A DNA stretch of 64,000 bases, taken from Terfezia claveryi (lineage: Eukaryota; Ascomycota; Pezizomycetes; Pezizales; Pezizaceae). Shown here piece by piece: positions 44,700 to 54,446 of the stretch (its first letter is position 1; each line of letters opens with the position of its first letter). The translations under genes were made by a program, and so were the position numbers. Where the stretch lies: assembly GCA_015179025.1 (NCBI GenBank), contig WHUX01000003.1:124001-188000 (forward strand), read 5' to 3'. The notes beneath the pieces were generated by a model. That model was not told the DNA's origin, searched no databases, and worked only from the letters and a program-made list of their open reading frames with translations.

Positions 44700-45850
44700 T
44701 TAGGAATAGGTATACAACTTATTTGGAGATCCAGACCCGGTAGGAACAGCCACCAGAGCCCTCCGGGAACTAAGACAACAAGGCAACGACCTCTCGACAT
44801 ATGTGGCAGAATTTTCGAGGCTGGCGGCGGAGGTACAATGGAACGACCAAGTAAAGCTGGAATAGGTCGAAGAGGGTCTCAGCGTTGAGATCAAAAAGCA
44901 TCTTATTCTATCCCCAGCTAAAACTCTCGAAGAGCTCATCGACCTGGCCTCTCAGGTAGAACAAAGGACGGCTAGGTTAGGGATGCAACCGGCCCGGATC
45001 TAGCACCCCAGAACCCATCGCAACTCCACCTCCAGAGCCAGCACCCCCAGAGCCAGCACCCCCAGAACCCATCACAACCTCGCCCCCAGAGCAAAAACAC
45101 CCAGAATCAACCCAACCTAGGCAAAGCAGCACACCCTTCCCTAGTGGCTGGGGGAGCCGCCCCAATAGACTTATCTTCAGGAAGGCCCCGACTTACCTAG
45201 GAAGAAAGGGATCGCCGCTGCAACAATGGGTTATGTATCGCATATGGAAAAGGGGACATTTCATTGCAGCATGCCCCCTCTGCAAAAACTGCTCACTGGC
45301 TGCCCACGCTTTTTCTGAGTCAAGGATCGAGGAGGTGGGAAACGAGGAGTTGGGAAAAGGGGGGTCCCTTGCCTAGTTACTGACACTAGTAAGGGACCTA
45401 CCCTAGGTCATTCGTCTTTGTCCACGTTCTCTATATCTACTCCTATGTCTATTGATGAGTCTCACCTGTTTGGTGAGTACTTTGTTGTACCAATATGTAA
45501 CTGTCAAATTCAATTATGAAACAGTGGTCACATCAGCTCTTATAGATTGTAGTGCTTCAGGAATTGCATTCATTGATTAGACCTTCATCAATAAAAAGTC
45601 CATACTAACTTCTAAGCTCAAGACCCCTCGCCTTCTCGATGTCATTGATTGGCGTCCTATCTCTTCCGGGGCCATCACCAACCTTGCCTGTCTGTCTAGC
45701 GCCATTAGTGACCATTCGGAGGACCTCCCAATGTTCGTAACCAATTTCAAATACCCTATTGTCTTAGGTATCCCATGGCTCAGAATTCATGACATTTCCA
45801 TTAACTTTGTTACACCTTAAAATTCAGTAGTGGGTATTGTAAAAAGTACT
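44700..45850 (+). pseudogene. Ty3/gypsy gag and protease fragment
   Basis: The gag core reads LFGDPDPVGTATRALRELRQ, then YVAEFSRLAAEVQWND and LEELIDLASQVEQR, the Retrotrans_gag pattern of fungal chromoviruses. A TAG near 44,865 (Gln) breaks it. A Pro/Thr-rich stretch and a decayed zinc knuckle (near 45,225-45,285; RGHFIAACPLC) follow, then a protease-like region (about 45,500-45,815) with ALIDCSASGIAFID (normally DSGAS) and PIVLGIPWLRIHD. RT and beyond are absent. It could belong to the same family as the 1-kb chromovirus fragment, but the two do not overlap, so this cannot be tested here. Confidence 0.8.
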
Positions 45851-46288
45851 GTGGTGCTCCGCAGACCGCCGTTAAGGGGATTATGTGCACTACCACCCTG
45901 GTAGTGTTATGAATGGGTGTCGGGTATCACCTGCAACGCAGGTGATGCGGAATTGCGAGGGGTGTTAAGTATCGCACACGTAGGAAGCTTTACGTGTATA
46001 AACGAGGTGGTAGAAGACTTTGGGCGAAACCAGAGTCCACAAGGAGCGAGGTAGCCTGTGAGGCCACAAAGCCTGTGGACGGGGCCTGTGGACGGAGCCG
46101 GGGAAGAGGACGAAGCCTATAGCATGTGTATGCGTGTATATTCTCATGATGTCTCTAGCTCTGATCCTCCCGAGAGCTTAAGGCTTCTCCGGGTACGCTA
46201 AGGTCTAGTCTAAACTCTAAGGACAGGCGGCGCCCACGTGGGACGCTAGATCTATCTATGCTATGAACAATGCAACGTCTATCTGGTA
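45851..46288. other. Non-coding interval left of the intact pogo element
   Basis: Contains a perfect 8-bp-arm palindrome TCACCTGCAACGCAGGTGA (45,927-45,945) and GCCTGTGGACGGRGCC repeats (46,072-46,100). It may be LTR-derived; no ends could be fixed. Confidence 0.4.
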
Positions 46289-48540
46289 CTGTATATGACG
46301 GGGAAGCGGGACACGACAGGGAAGCGGGACAATTTCGGCTAGATACATGCAAGTAGAAAAAAAGATACAAAATTCAATTCCGGCGCGGCCTCAATACTCG
46401 CTGCTGCTGGGGTGGGTTTGAGGGTACCCTGCGGAGCCTAGGAGCGGGTGTGGGTGTAGGGGGCACAGAGCTTGTGGTTCTATGGCCTGGTATAGTCCCC
46501 GGAGTCCGAACATAGATAGTACTGCCTTCAGAGCCACTTTCAATGCTCTCATATTCGGTATCATCGGCCCGAAAACTCGGACCTGATGCGCACGATGATG
46601 ATGATGAGCTGATAGAAATGCAGGTAGTAGTGGTTGGACGGTTGGACCTTGGTGGGCGGTTGAATGTGACCGTTTTGGAGGGGCCTGTGCGTCGTTTCCT
46701 TGGCGTCTTCGGTGTGGACTGCTGGGCCAGTTGTGCGCGACGTAGCTTCAACAAATCCTCCCCAGTGATAGCCTTAGCTTGTGTGAGCTTTGTACGCTTT
46801 CTTGCCTCCTTTGCTTCCTCTACCTTAATTGCCAATGCCGCCTCAATCTGCTTTGCTCGGTCTTCTCCAAGATACCCCCATGTCAAACCACCAATAGCTG
46901 CATTAGCTAGTTTGTCAACTAATACTTGAAGTTCAGGGTCATCTATAGCTTTCAGATGCTGTTGTATTTGCTGGTGAAGGTGACGGACTCCTCGGTTATT
47001 AGCAGGAGTGGCTGGAACTCCTCCAGTTGTAATAGATATTAATGGAGCTTTTGGATCAGCTGCTGCAGTACCAGTATATTGACCTAAAACTCGACGTGGA
47101 TTGAATGGATGAATCCCTGTAGTTTCGAATGCAGACAGAATATTTTTGAGTGTATATGCTGATATTCGAGCCTCACGGAAGTGTCTAATTAGTATTAGTA
47201 GTAGCTCAATATTGATAGACGCTTATACGCTTTGGGGTCTTGGTATTCGACTAGATACTTACGGGAGGAAATTTCTCTTACTAATTGCTTCTCCAGTTAA
47301 GCGTAAATGATCCTCTACTCGATGTCCATAATATTTTTGCAAAGGTCCAAATAGTCCGACATCTAGAGGCTGGAGAATATGTGTGGTATGTGGTGGTAGG
47401 CAAAAGAGCTCAATTTGGTTTTTACTACAAAACCGAAGAAAGTCCATACTGAAATGTGAGTTGTGTCCATCAACAACTAGTAAACGCTTTTCATTTGGAT
47501 TCCTCATACTAAAGTCCATTAGTTAATAATAAAAATTAAAAGGATAGGTAGATTATAAGTACCGCTTCCGAGTAAGAGGATCAAATAATAAACGTAAATA
47601 TTCCAAACCAAGAACTTGATTTGTCCAACCTTTAGGTGAAACAGAGAACACTGTATCTTTATCTTTTTCATCAAGATAATTATGCCATTGTGCGAGCTGT
47701 GATTTACCCTTATAGATAATCATGGGAGGTAGAAAGGTTCCATCAGCTGCAACTGTCTCTATCGCGGTAATTAATTCCCGGTTGCCATCTTTCATTAAAG
47801 GTGGACTCTTTCTGCCTCGCACACAAATCACCTTGACACGAGCAGACTTTCCCATTTGCAGGCCCTTTTCATCCATATTGTATAGATTGTATAGTTTGAT
47901 GGCATTTTGCTTTATTAGAGGACCAAGAATATCGAATGACTGCTTAAGCAGCTTCGGATCTGAGCTCACGATTCGCTGCTTTTTAACTTGTGTACTGAAC
48001 TTAGATGCAAGGTGTGGATGGCGATCTAAAAACCGACTAATCCAGTGCTTCCCCAAGCGTGCTGGTTGTTCTATTTGGCCTTCCCGCTCCGCTAATATCC
48101 TCAAAGCAGTTTCTCGCACACTATCCACTCGCATCGGAAAACCACGACGATCCATATCTTCAATTTGCCTGACTACAGACCGCTCCTCAGCTGCCCCCAG
48201 CGTCTGATCCAACTCGTGTGCCTTTCGCCTTGACTTGCGACCTTTTAAACGGGCATGCACCGTACTTTTGGGCAATCCTTGGCTCTCAGCTGCCTGACGT
48301 ATGCTTGGGTACTTACCTGTCTTATATCCCTGAATTGCCTTAGCAATATCAGCCTCGATTGCCGCTTCTTTAAGTTGACGTGGTTTAACTCGTCCCATAT
48401 TGCTACTTTGGTCGTTGGCAAGTTGTCCAGAGTATTACTTGTCGCGGGGTGGGGCTTAAAAGGCGGGGCAATGCAGAAAAAGCAATATGAGACATTGTGT
48501 CCCGCATCCCTGTCGTGTCTCGCTTCCCCGTCATATACAG
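46289..48540. mobile_element. Intact Fot1/pogo-type DNA transposon (2,252 bp)
   Basis: Terminal inverted repeats begin CTGTATATGACGGGGAAGCG (46,289) and end with the complement (CCCCGTCATATACAG, 48,540). They match over about 45 bp with few differences and are flanked by TA on both sides (46,287-46,288; 48,541-48,542). A complete transposase gene occupies the interior on the minus strand. All parts needed for autonomy appear to be present. Confidence 0.93.
46374..48398 (-). CDS. Pogo/Fot1 transposase, 630 aa, three exons
   Basis: Exons on the minus strand are 48,398-47,563, 47,508-47,263 and 47,184-46,374. Introns of 54 nt (GTACTT, TTAACTAAT, TTTAG) and 78 nt (GTAAGT, TACTAATAC, TTAG) keep frame; no internal stop. 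The N-terminus has a Psq-type HTH (SIRQAAESQGLPKSTVHARL, about residues 32-51) and a CENP-B-type HTH ending LGKHWISRFLDRHPHL (about 125-150). The DDE domain has NMDEKGLQMG (first Asp), LLVVDGHNSH (second) and LQPLDVGLFGPL (third), the DDD spacing of Fot1/pogo. A Lys/Arg-rich and Ser-rich C-terminal tail may carry nuclear localisation. It cuts and pastes the surrounding element at TA sites. The ATG at 48,398 is the first in frame, 142 bp inside the right end. Confidence 0.92.
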
Positions 48541-49830
48541 TACAACATCTATCTATGCTAGTGCAACTATGCTAGTGTAATGAGAAGCTATATGCAATAA
48601 GGCAAATGGGGATGCCCTCAGGCCCTGACATAGCCTGAGCTACACTTAAGGTAAGAGTAAGGAGGTCTAAGTATCACCTGCAATGCAGGTAATAGAGAGA
48701 GTGGGAGAAGATGTATTGGATAACTAGATACAGAGAGAACGAGGCATATAGGCTGGTAAACAGGTTGTTGTGTAGGGAGAAAAGGAACAGACCATAAATG
48801 GTAAGAACAGGCCTCTTTTATAGACATCCTATTTCGTTTCAGACTCAGAGCACGTAACTATCAGAAAAACAGAGGATAGGATGTGCAAGCAAGGCATTAG
48901 TGAAAGACAGATTTTTCACAACATGACCGAGGCGCAAGGCAAACATCGGATAATGCTGGTAGGTTCTCATTTGGGAGTCAGACAGTTTTTGGTTCGACTC
49001 TCAACATGGACTTTTTTATGAAAACTCTGATAGACTAGAAAAACGAGTAAGCGAGAATGAACTTTTCAACAACTAGAATATTGTAATCAAGAGGTTCTAG
49101 AACGAGAGTCAAACAGGTCTCAGTTCGAGTCTCAAAACGGAAGTGTGGATACGAGTTCGAGGGGTTCCTATTTGAGAGTCGGACAACTTGTGGTTTAACT
49201 CTCAAAATGGAATCAGGTACAAATAAGGTTCCAGGGTTTCAAAATTAATCCATTAGGTATTTTCCTGGTGGATTTTTAAGCAAGTGACTAGGACTTCCGA
49301 GATGCGGTCGGTTGTTGAACTAGCCAAAACAAAACTTGGTGTATCAAGGACATAGGTTACCGGTAATACCGGTCTTGGTGCAAGAGGCCTAGACTTTTGG
49401 TTCCTTCATCACCTGCGTTACAGGTGACGAGAACCAGCAAGTGCGTTGGTTGCTGGTGATACCGAGGTCAGGGTCAAGTTCACTAGTATAGAATAGGGGC
49501 CAGAGGTTCTTGAAACAAGGGTAAGAGTTGGTCCATAATAGTCCTTTAGCTTCAAAAGCTTAAGATATTGAGGCTGCTTCAACTTATAGTATTAGGGCTT
49601 GTAAATGTAAAGCTATATTAGTAGAAGAAGGAAGAGCTCTAATGAACTCTTTATCTTTAAAGATAATATCAAAGTTGAGTTCTTTATTTTCCTTCTAATA
49701 GTGCTTAAAAAAAGCCTTATATAAGTCCTTAAAAGCTATATAGAAGGTAGGAGAATTAATAACTTACTTACCTGAGAAGCTAATATCTTGGGTTTTATAT
49801 AGGAGGGGGGGGAATTATCCCTCCCCTACT
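48541..49830. other. Non-coding region with recurring hairpin motifs
   Basis: No gene. A block with GAGAGTC...GGTTCGACTCTC occurs three times (48,961-49,010; 49,091-49,140; 49,161-49,210). Two more TCACCTGC palindromes occur at 48,674-48,692 and 49,409-49,427. Late in the interval (49,600-49,800) the sequence becomes AT-rich. Confidence 0.5.
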
Positions 49831-50731
49831 ATTGAACAATTGCCGAGTCTTTATAACTAGTCTTTATTCTACTACGGCAGAGTTTTCCTTTTTAATTAAC
49901 AAATAAGAGTAACCCTTCGTTAACCCCCGCCTCCCCGACGAGGTCAATTGTTCCATAGAACAATTGCCGAGTCTTCTATATAGCCTATACCGTAAGGTCC
50001 CGTCTACAAAACCCCCATGGATAAGAACCCCCGTAGATAAGAAACTACTTTTCAAATACCTATTGCATAGGAAACGTGGCAATTTCTACGGTAGCAATAA
50101 ACTAAGTATCCTCCTCCCCATTCCATTCATCATTAGAGTTGAAGGTGATGAGTTGTTAACTACATAGGCATGTACTTCATTATTTGAAGAGCTTGAGGTA
50201 ATTTTTCTGGAATTCTCCTCTTGTTCAATGTCTGCCGTCTCCCACTAATCAAGAGGAAGGGTATGTGATGTGGATGGGGTGGTCAAAAATGACTTCATCG
50301 GGTGTTTTTTTGAGTGTAGCAGAATTGTTTCGTGCGATTCGCATTTACCAAATTGAGGAATCAGATTAATTGCCCACGACCGGCACAGAGGGTACGCCGC
50401 CCGCGGGCGGCCGATGCCCGCCGATTTCCACTTAAGTTCCATGATAAGTATGCATAAGAGTGTACTCACATTAAAATATAACCTCTAAAATATAGTGAAC
50501 ATAGTAGTGTAAGTAATTTAGTAGCAAGTATCAAAGTCTCAAAAGTTACCCTCCATACCCCATATATATCTGGATAGACCTGTCTGTTACCTTGAATTTG
50601 TTGGACAGGAGTGGATAAACAACATGTTTATATCCTGCTTTGAATGCTTCTTATAATTTCATAATGATGGAATGCTATGAGTTGTAACAACAAAGCTCGT
50701 GGGATCGTTTTTCCTTGTTATCACAGAACAC
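49831..50731. repeat. Direct repeats of GAACAATTGCCGAGTCTT; otherwise nothing
   Basis: GAACAATTGCCGAGTCTT occurs at about 49,834 and 49,958, with an inverted CAATTGTTC between. 50,170-50,731 shows no supportable feature. Confidence 0.5.
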
Positions 50732-51143
50732 TGTCACGGAAGTCACGGATGTCACGAGCGTCACAAATAATGTTAGGGTCATTACCAGCCGTTGTTGTTA
50801 TCGTTATCTTGAGCTGCAGATTCGGCACCATCGGTCACTACCTAGGGCCCTTAAGTAGTTGTGTTCTCGATCTTGCTTAGTTTCCTCTCTTTCGTTCCTC
50901 ATCCAATTTCATGTACGTACAATCTAGTTGCTTCGCTCTTTCCCTCGTACTTTTTGCGAATCGAGTTCATCGCACACATGCACATAAGACCCCGACATGT
51001 ATCTTCTTGCCTCCCCCTGCACCTGCCGTGAACTGCCTGCCTGCCCTGCTTCCCCTCACATACGTTGGAGCTCTACGGAGTCTCTAGCTCCTGCCCGTCA
51101 GTCCCTACCCCTTGGTTACCAGCACCCCACCTCGCCCGTTACA
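50732..51143 (+). repeat. Candidate solo LTR of a gypsy element
   Basis: Begins TGTCACGG and ends CCCGTTACA, like the LTR at 1,572-2,191, with a similar C/T-rich second half containing CCTACCCCTTGGTTACC. No target duplication (AACAC against AATAG). 51,144-51,354 beyond it holds nothing recognised. Confidence 0.45.
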
Positions 51144-51354
51144 AATAGCTTTGTCAGATGACTAACGTATAGGGTAGTTCCCATATCCAGGCTGTGAAGT
51201 AAATACACATTTTTGTATATCCATTGCCAGTTGCTAGTGTCCGAGTTTTGAATTAAGAACTATAATTAAGAACTATATTTCCTGACTCTATCAATACTCC
51301 TCTATCATCCAGTACCTCAAAATACAAGAATTAATTCAACTGTAGGTACCTCTT

Positions 51355-51655
51355 TGTTACGGGCTGATATTTGCCCGATAAGGAGGCCAGTGGATCGGGT
51401 GTATTTTAGCTTTCCGAGTTGTTTGCATTAGATAGATAACGTTACTAGCTTAGTTTAGTCAGTGTCAGGCTACGAGGAGGTTATAAAGGCCCCTCCTGGC
51501 TGGTGGAATAAGAATCAAGTCTCGCACGCTCACTGAGACGAAGAAAAAGAGTCACACTGAACTGAACTGAACGGAACACAATCTACACACGCCGTCAAGC
51601 TATTATCAAGCCAAAGAGCCCTGGTCATCGTGAGGGTTTCTTTTGTCGCTTAACA
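51355..51655 (+). repeat. 5' LTR of the Ty3/gypsy element
   Basis: 301 bp, with a TATA box (TTATAAAGG, about 51,481) after a GAGGAGG tract and an (ACTGA)n microsatellite at about 51,557-51,571. Serves as promoter of the element. Confidence 0.92.
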
Positions 51656-51700
51656 CTGGAGCCAAAGGCGAGGCGGCGGCACAATAACAACAACGACTGA

Positions 51701-53548
51701 AAACCCGTATCTACAACACTGGATCAGTTCTACCGAGACTCCGAGGAGGAGTGTAGTATCCTACGCAACAACACCAGTACTTGCGGAGTACTGGCCAAGG
51801 CTGCGTTGAGGCTCTTCTATTTCGGCAAGCAAACTGAATTCGAGTATAGCAGGTTACCGGCATCAGAGAAGGCAGTTGTTAGAAAGATTGTATCAAAGAA
51901 CTTCACTACGACCACCTTGCCGAAGGTGGTATTGGAGTTATCAGCAGAGAACCTCAAACGACATCCCGAGTTGTACACAAACCAAGGAAAGAACGACCAA
52001 GGCCTTATACCCCCAATCTTCTTCCTTGAGTGGACTCAGGACTCGACCACATATCAACGATATCTACAGGCTTTCTGTGAGAATCCAACAATAGCCGTAT
52101 CCTTGCGAGAACACAAGCAGCGAGAACACGAACAGCCCGAGTTTCAGCCAGAATTGAGGAAGGTAGAAGACGAGATGGCTGCCCAGGCTGAACAGTTGCG
52201 AACCCAATACATTATGTCCATTATTAACAAAGAGTTTAATGGGACTGCGAAGTTCAAGGGGTTTCAGAGATCCTTTGAAACTATGGTAAGGCTGCATGAT
52301 AATGCAGGATCGGTAGAGAACCGAGCAGCTATGGACGACGAAATGAAGCGAAAACTCTTGCTGGCAATATTGAAGGATCCAACCACACCACCAGCAAAAG
52401 GAATAGATGGGCGGAAGTTTATAGGAGCTCAGTCGTGGTTGGCAGAACAGGAGGAAGACGATATCGCTACCTACCAACAGCTCGCACAACGATTGAATGA
52501 GAAATATGGGGACAGAGATGAAGAAACGACACCACAGCTGGTGGCTATCCAGCTGAAGATCCTCAAGCAAGAAGGAAAGCCAGTTGATGAGTATGTGGCC
52601 TGCTTTGAGGACATCAGGGATAAGGTGTCAGCAACGCAGTTGGCTACTATCATGACACCCTATAACCAGATCGAGACGTTTGTTTCTGGCCTGGATCCGG
52701 CACTAATGAAGTTGTATGTGAAGGATAACAGGGAGTTTCGAAGTGAGACATGGGAAGAGACGAAGAAGAAGGTCAGAACAGCGGAGGTAAAGCACAAGCT
52801 AGGGGAAGACCCGATTTTTGCGGATAACCGGAAGAAGTACAAGGCGGGCAGCTCTGCTAACCCCACAACCGAGGATTTCGACCAATCAGCGAAGCGGCAC
52901 CAACAACAAGCCGCTAAATACCAACAAGAAAAGGCCGAACTGCAGAGAAGGCTTGACGAGGCTTTAGGCAGAGAGAAAATGCTAGTCGAATCTCAGAAAA
53001 AGCTCATGAGTGGCAATACGGGAAATACGGGCAATAATGGAAATCCGGGAAATGCAGGAAATCCAGTTTCAGGGAATCCTAGGAGTTCGGGAAACCGACA
53101 AGGAAACGGAGGCAACCCAAGGATGACATAGGTATTGTGTTGGAATTGTTGGGAGTTTGGTCACCACGCGGGAGCCTGTAAGGAAGCAGCAAGGAATGAC
53201 AAAGAACGAGAACAACTGCGAGTTCAGAAGGGTGTCCCAGCCCCAACCGCATGGCAACAATGGATAGCCACGGCAAGAATGAGCAATCTGACAATCGAAT
53301 CAGCAGCACGCACCCAAGGGTTATATGAAGAGGAGGAGTATGAGTTTGGGTTTGGGATGACGGTAGAGATTCATCAGGCCCGAGATACCAGCATTCATCA
53401 GGCCCGAGATACCAGTACGTATCAGGCTCGAGACATTGAGGTTCACCAGACTGGGGATAGAGGTGATCTCCAAGCTTACCCAGCTAGAGGAAATCCAGAT
53501 ACTATATACCCATCACTAGCCGACAGGCGCAAGACCCGCCAACAATGA
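51701..53548 (+). pseudogene. Ty3/gypsy gag region
   Basis: The frame is open from 51,701 but shows no ATG in its first part; the first codons with family character are near 51,806 (TTG), so the start is lost or lies elsewhere. A capsid-like region (52,180-52,850) is followed by a Gln/Lys-rich coiled segment (HQQQAAKYQQEKAELQRRLD) and an Asn/Gly-rich stretch. A TAG at 53,129 (probably CAG) falls just before the zinc knuckle CWNCWEFGHHAGAC. A short region with repeated HQARDTS follows, ending at TGA 53,546 (probably CGA). Beyond it the same frame goes on into the protease. Gag would form the particle and bind RNA. Confidence 0.8.
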
Positions 53549-54418
53549 GGCCAAGAGAGGCCTTTTGTTCAAGCAGACAAGTGGGTAGAAGATACAGTGA
53601 TAACGGTACCAATACGCCAGTTATGTACGGAGTCAGCTGAGTTCAGGGAAAAGCTCTTTAAAAGCTTAAACCCACCACAAAACCAGGCGGAGCCAGAGTC
53701 TGAGAACGAACGAGAAGTGCCGCAGCCGGCCAATACGAGAAGGAACATACCGAGGAGAGAGCCTCAACCTCAGCCTCAACCTCAACCCGAACCAGAGCTC
53801 ATTTCGGACCCAGAGTCGGAGTCGGACGAAATGGAGGATACTATAAGAGTGCAGCCACCGAGAAGGGCGAATGTGGCAGCTAAAGAAGAAGAGGAACAGG
53901 AATGGTCACCGGCCTTCCTTGTAGGGGCTTTCTTTGGGAAAACCTTCAACCAAGATGTTTTATTAGATTGTGGAGCAACGTGCTCGTTGGTGAGTCCAGA
54001 ACTATCTACTAAGATCTTGCGGGAGAATACAGGATATACAGTTTTCAAGCCAGAACGAGAGATGAGTGTTACTGGAATTGGAGGAAAAAGTACCATGGAA
54101 GGGTGGGTGAAGATAGTTATTGACTTGGGGAAAGGAGTGGTGGCAGAGCATACCCTACTAATTTGCAGAGTGGGCGGGGGTTATGAGGTTTTGCTGGGAA
54201 AGCCGTTCCTGGCTATGATTGATGTAAAAGTCGGTATGCGCCATGATTATATCGAAGTCCCAAGAATGAATGGCCCACCTATACTTCTAGAGGGAAGGAG
54301 ATATGTCGGAGGCCACAAATGGATGTTTTCGGAGACTGCCAAAAGTGAGAAATGCCTGATCTATGCCACTACCGACTATAACCCATATACAGTAAAGCAT
54401 CTGAAGGTGACCCCTTGA
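53549..54418 (+). pseudogene. Ty3/gypsy aspartic protease region
   Basis: In frame with gag across the TGA at 53,546. A Pro/Gln-rich, acidic N-terminal stretch (REPQPQPQPQPEPELISDPE) precedes a retropepsin-like domain with VLLDCGATCSLVS (active Asp; Cys where Ser is usual in DSGA), a GIGGKSTMEGWVKIVIDLGK strand region and EVLLGKPFLAMIDV. It ends at TGA 54,416. It would cleave the polyprotein. Confidence 0.8.
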
Positions 54419-54446
54419 GTGCTAGCACGCGCATTAGCCATTTGGG

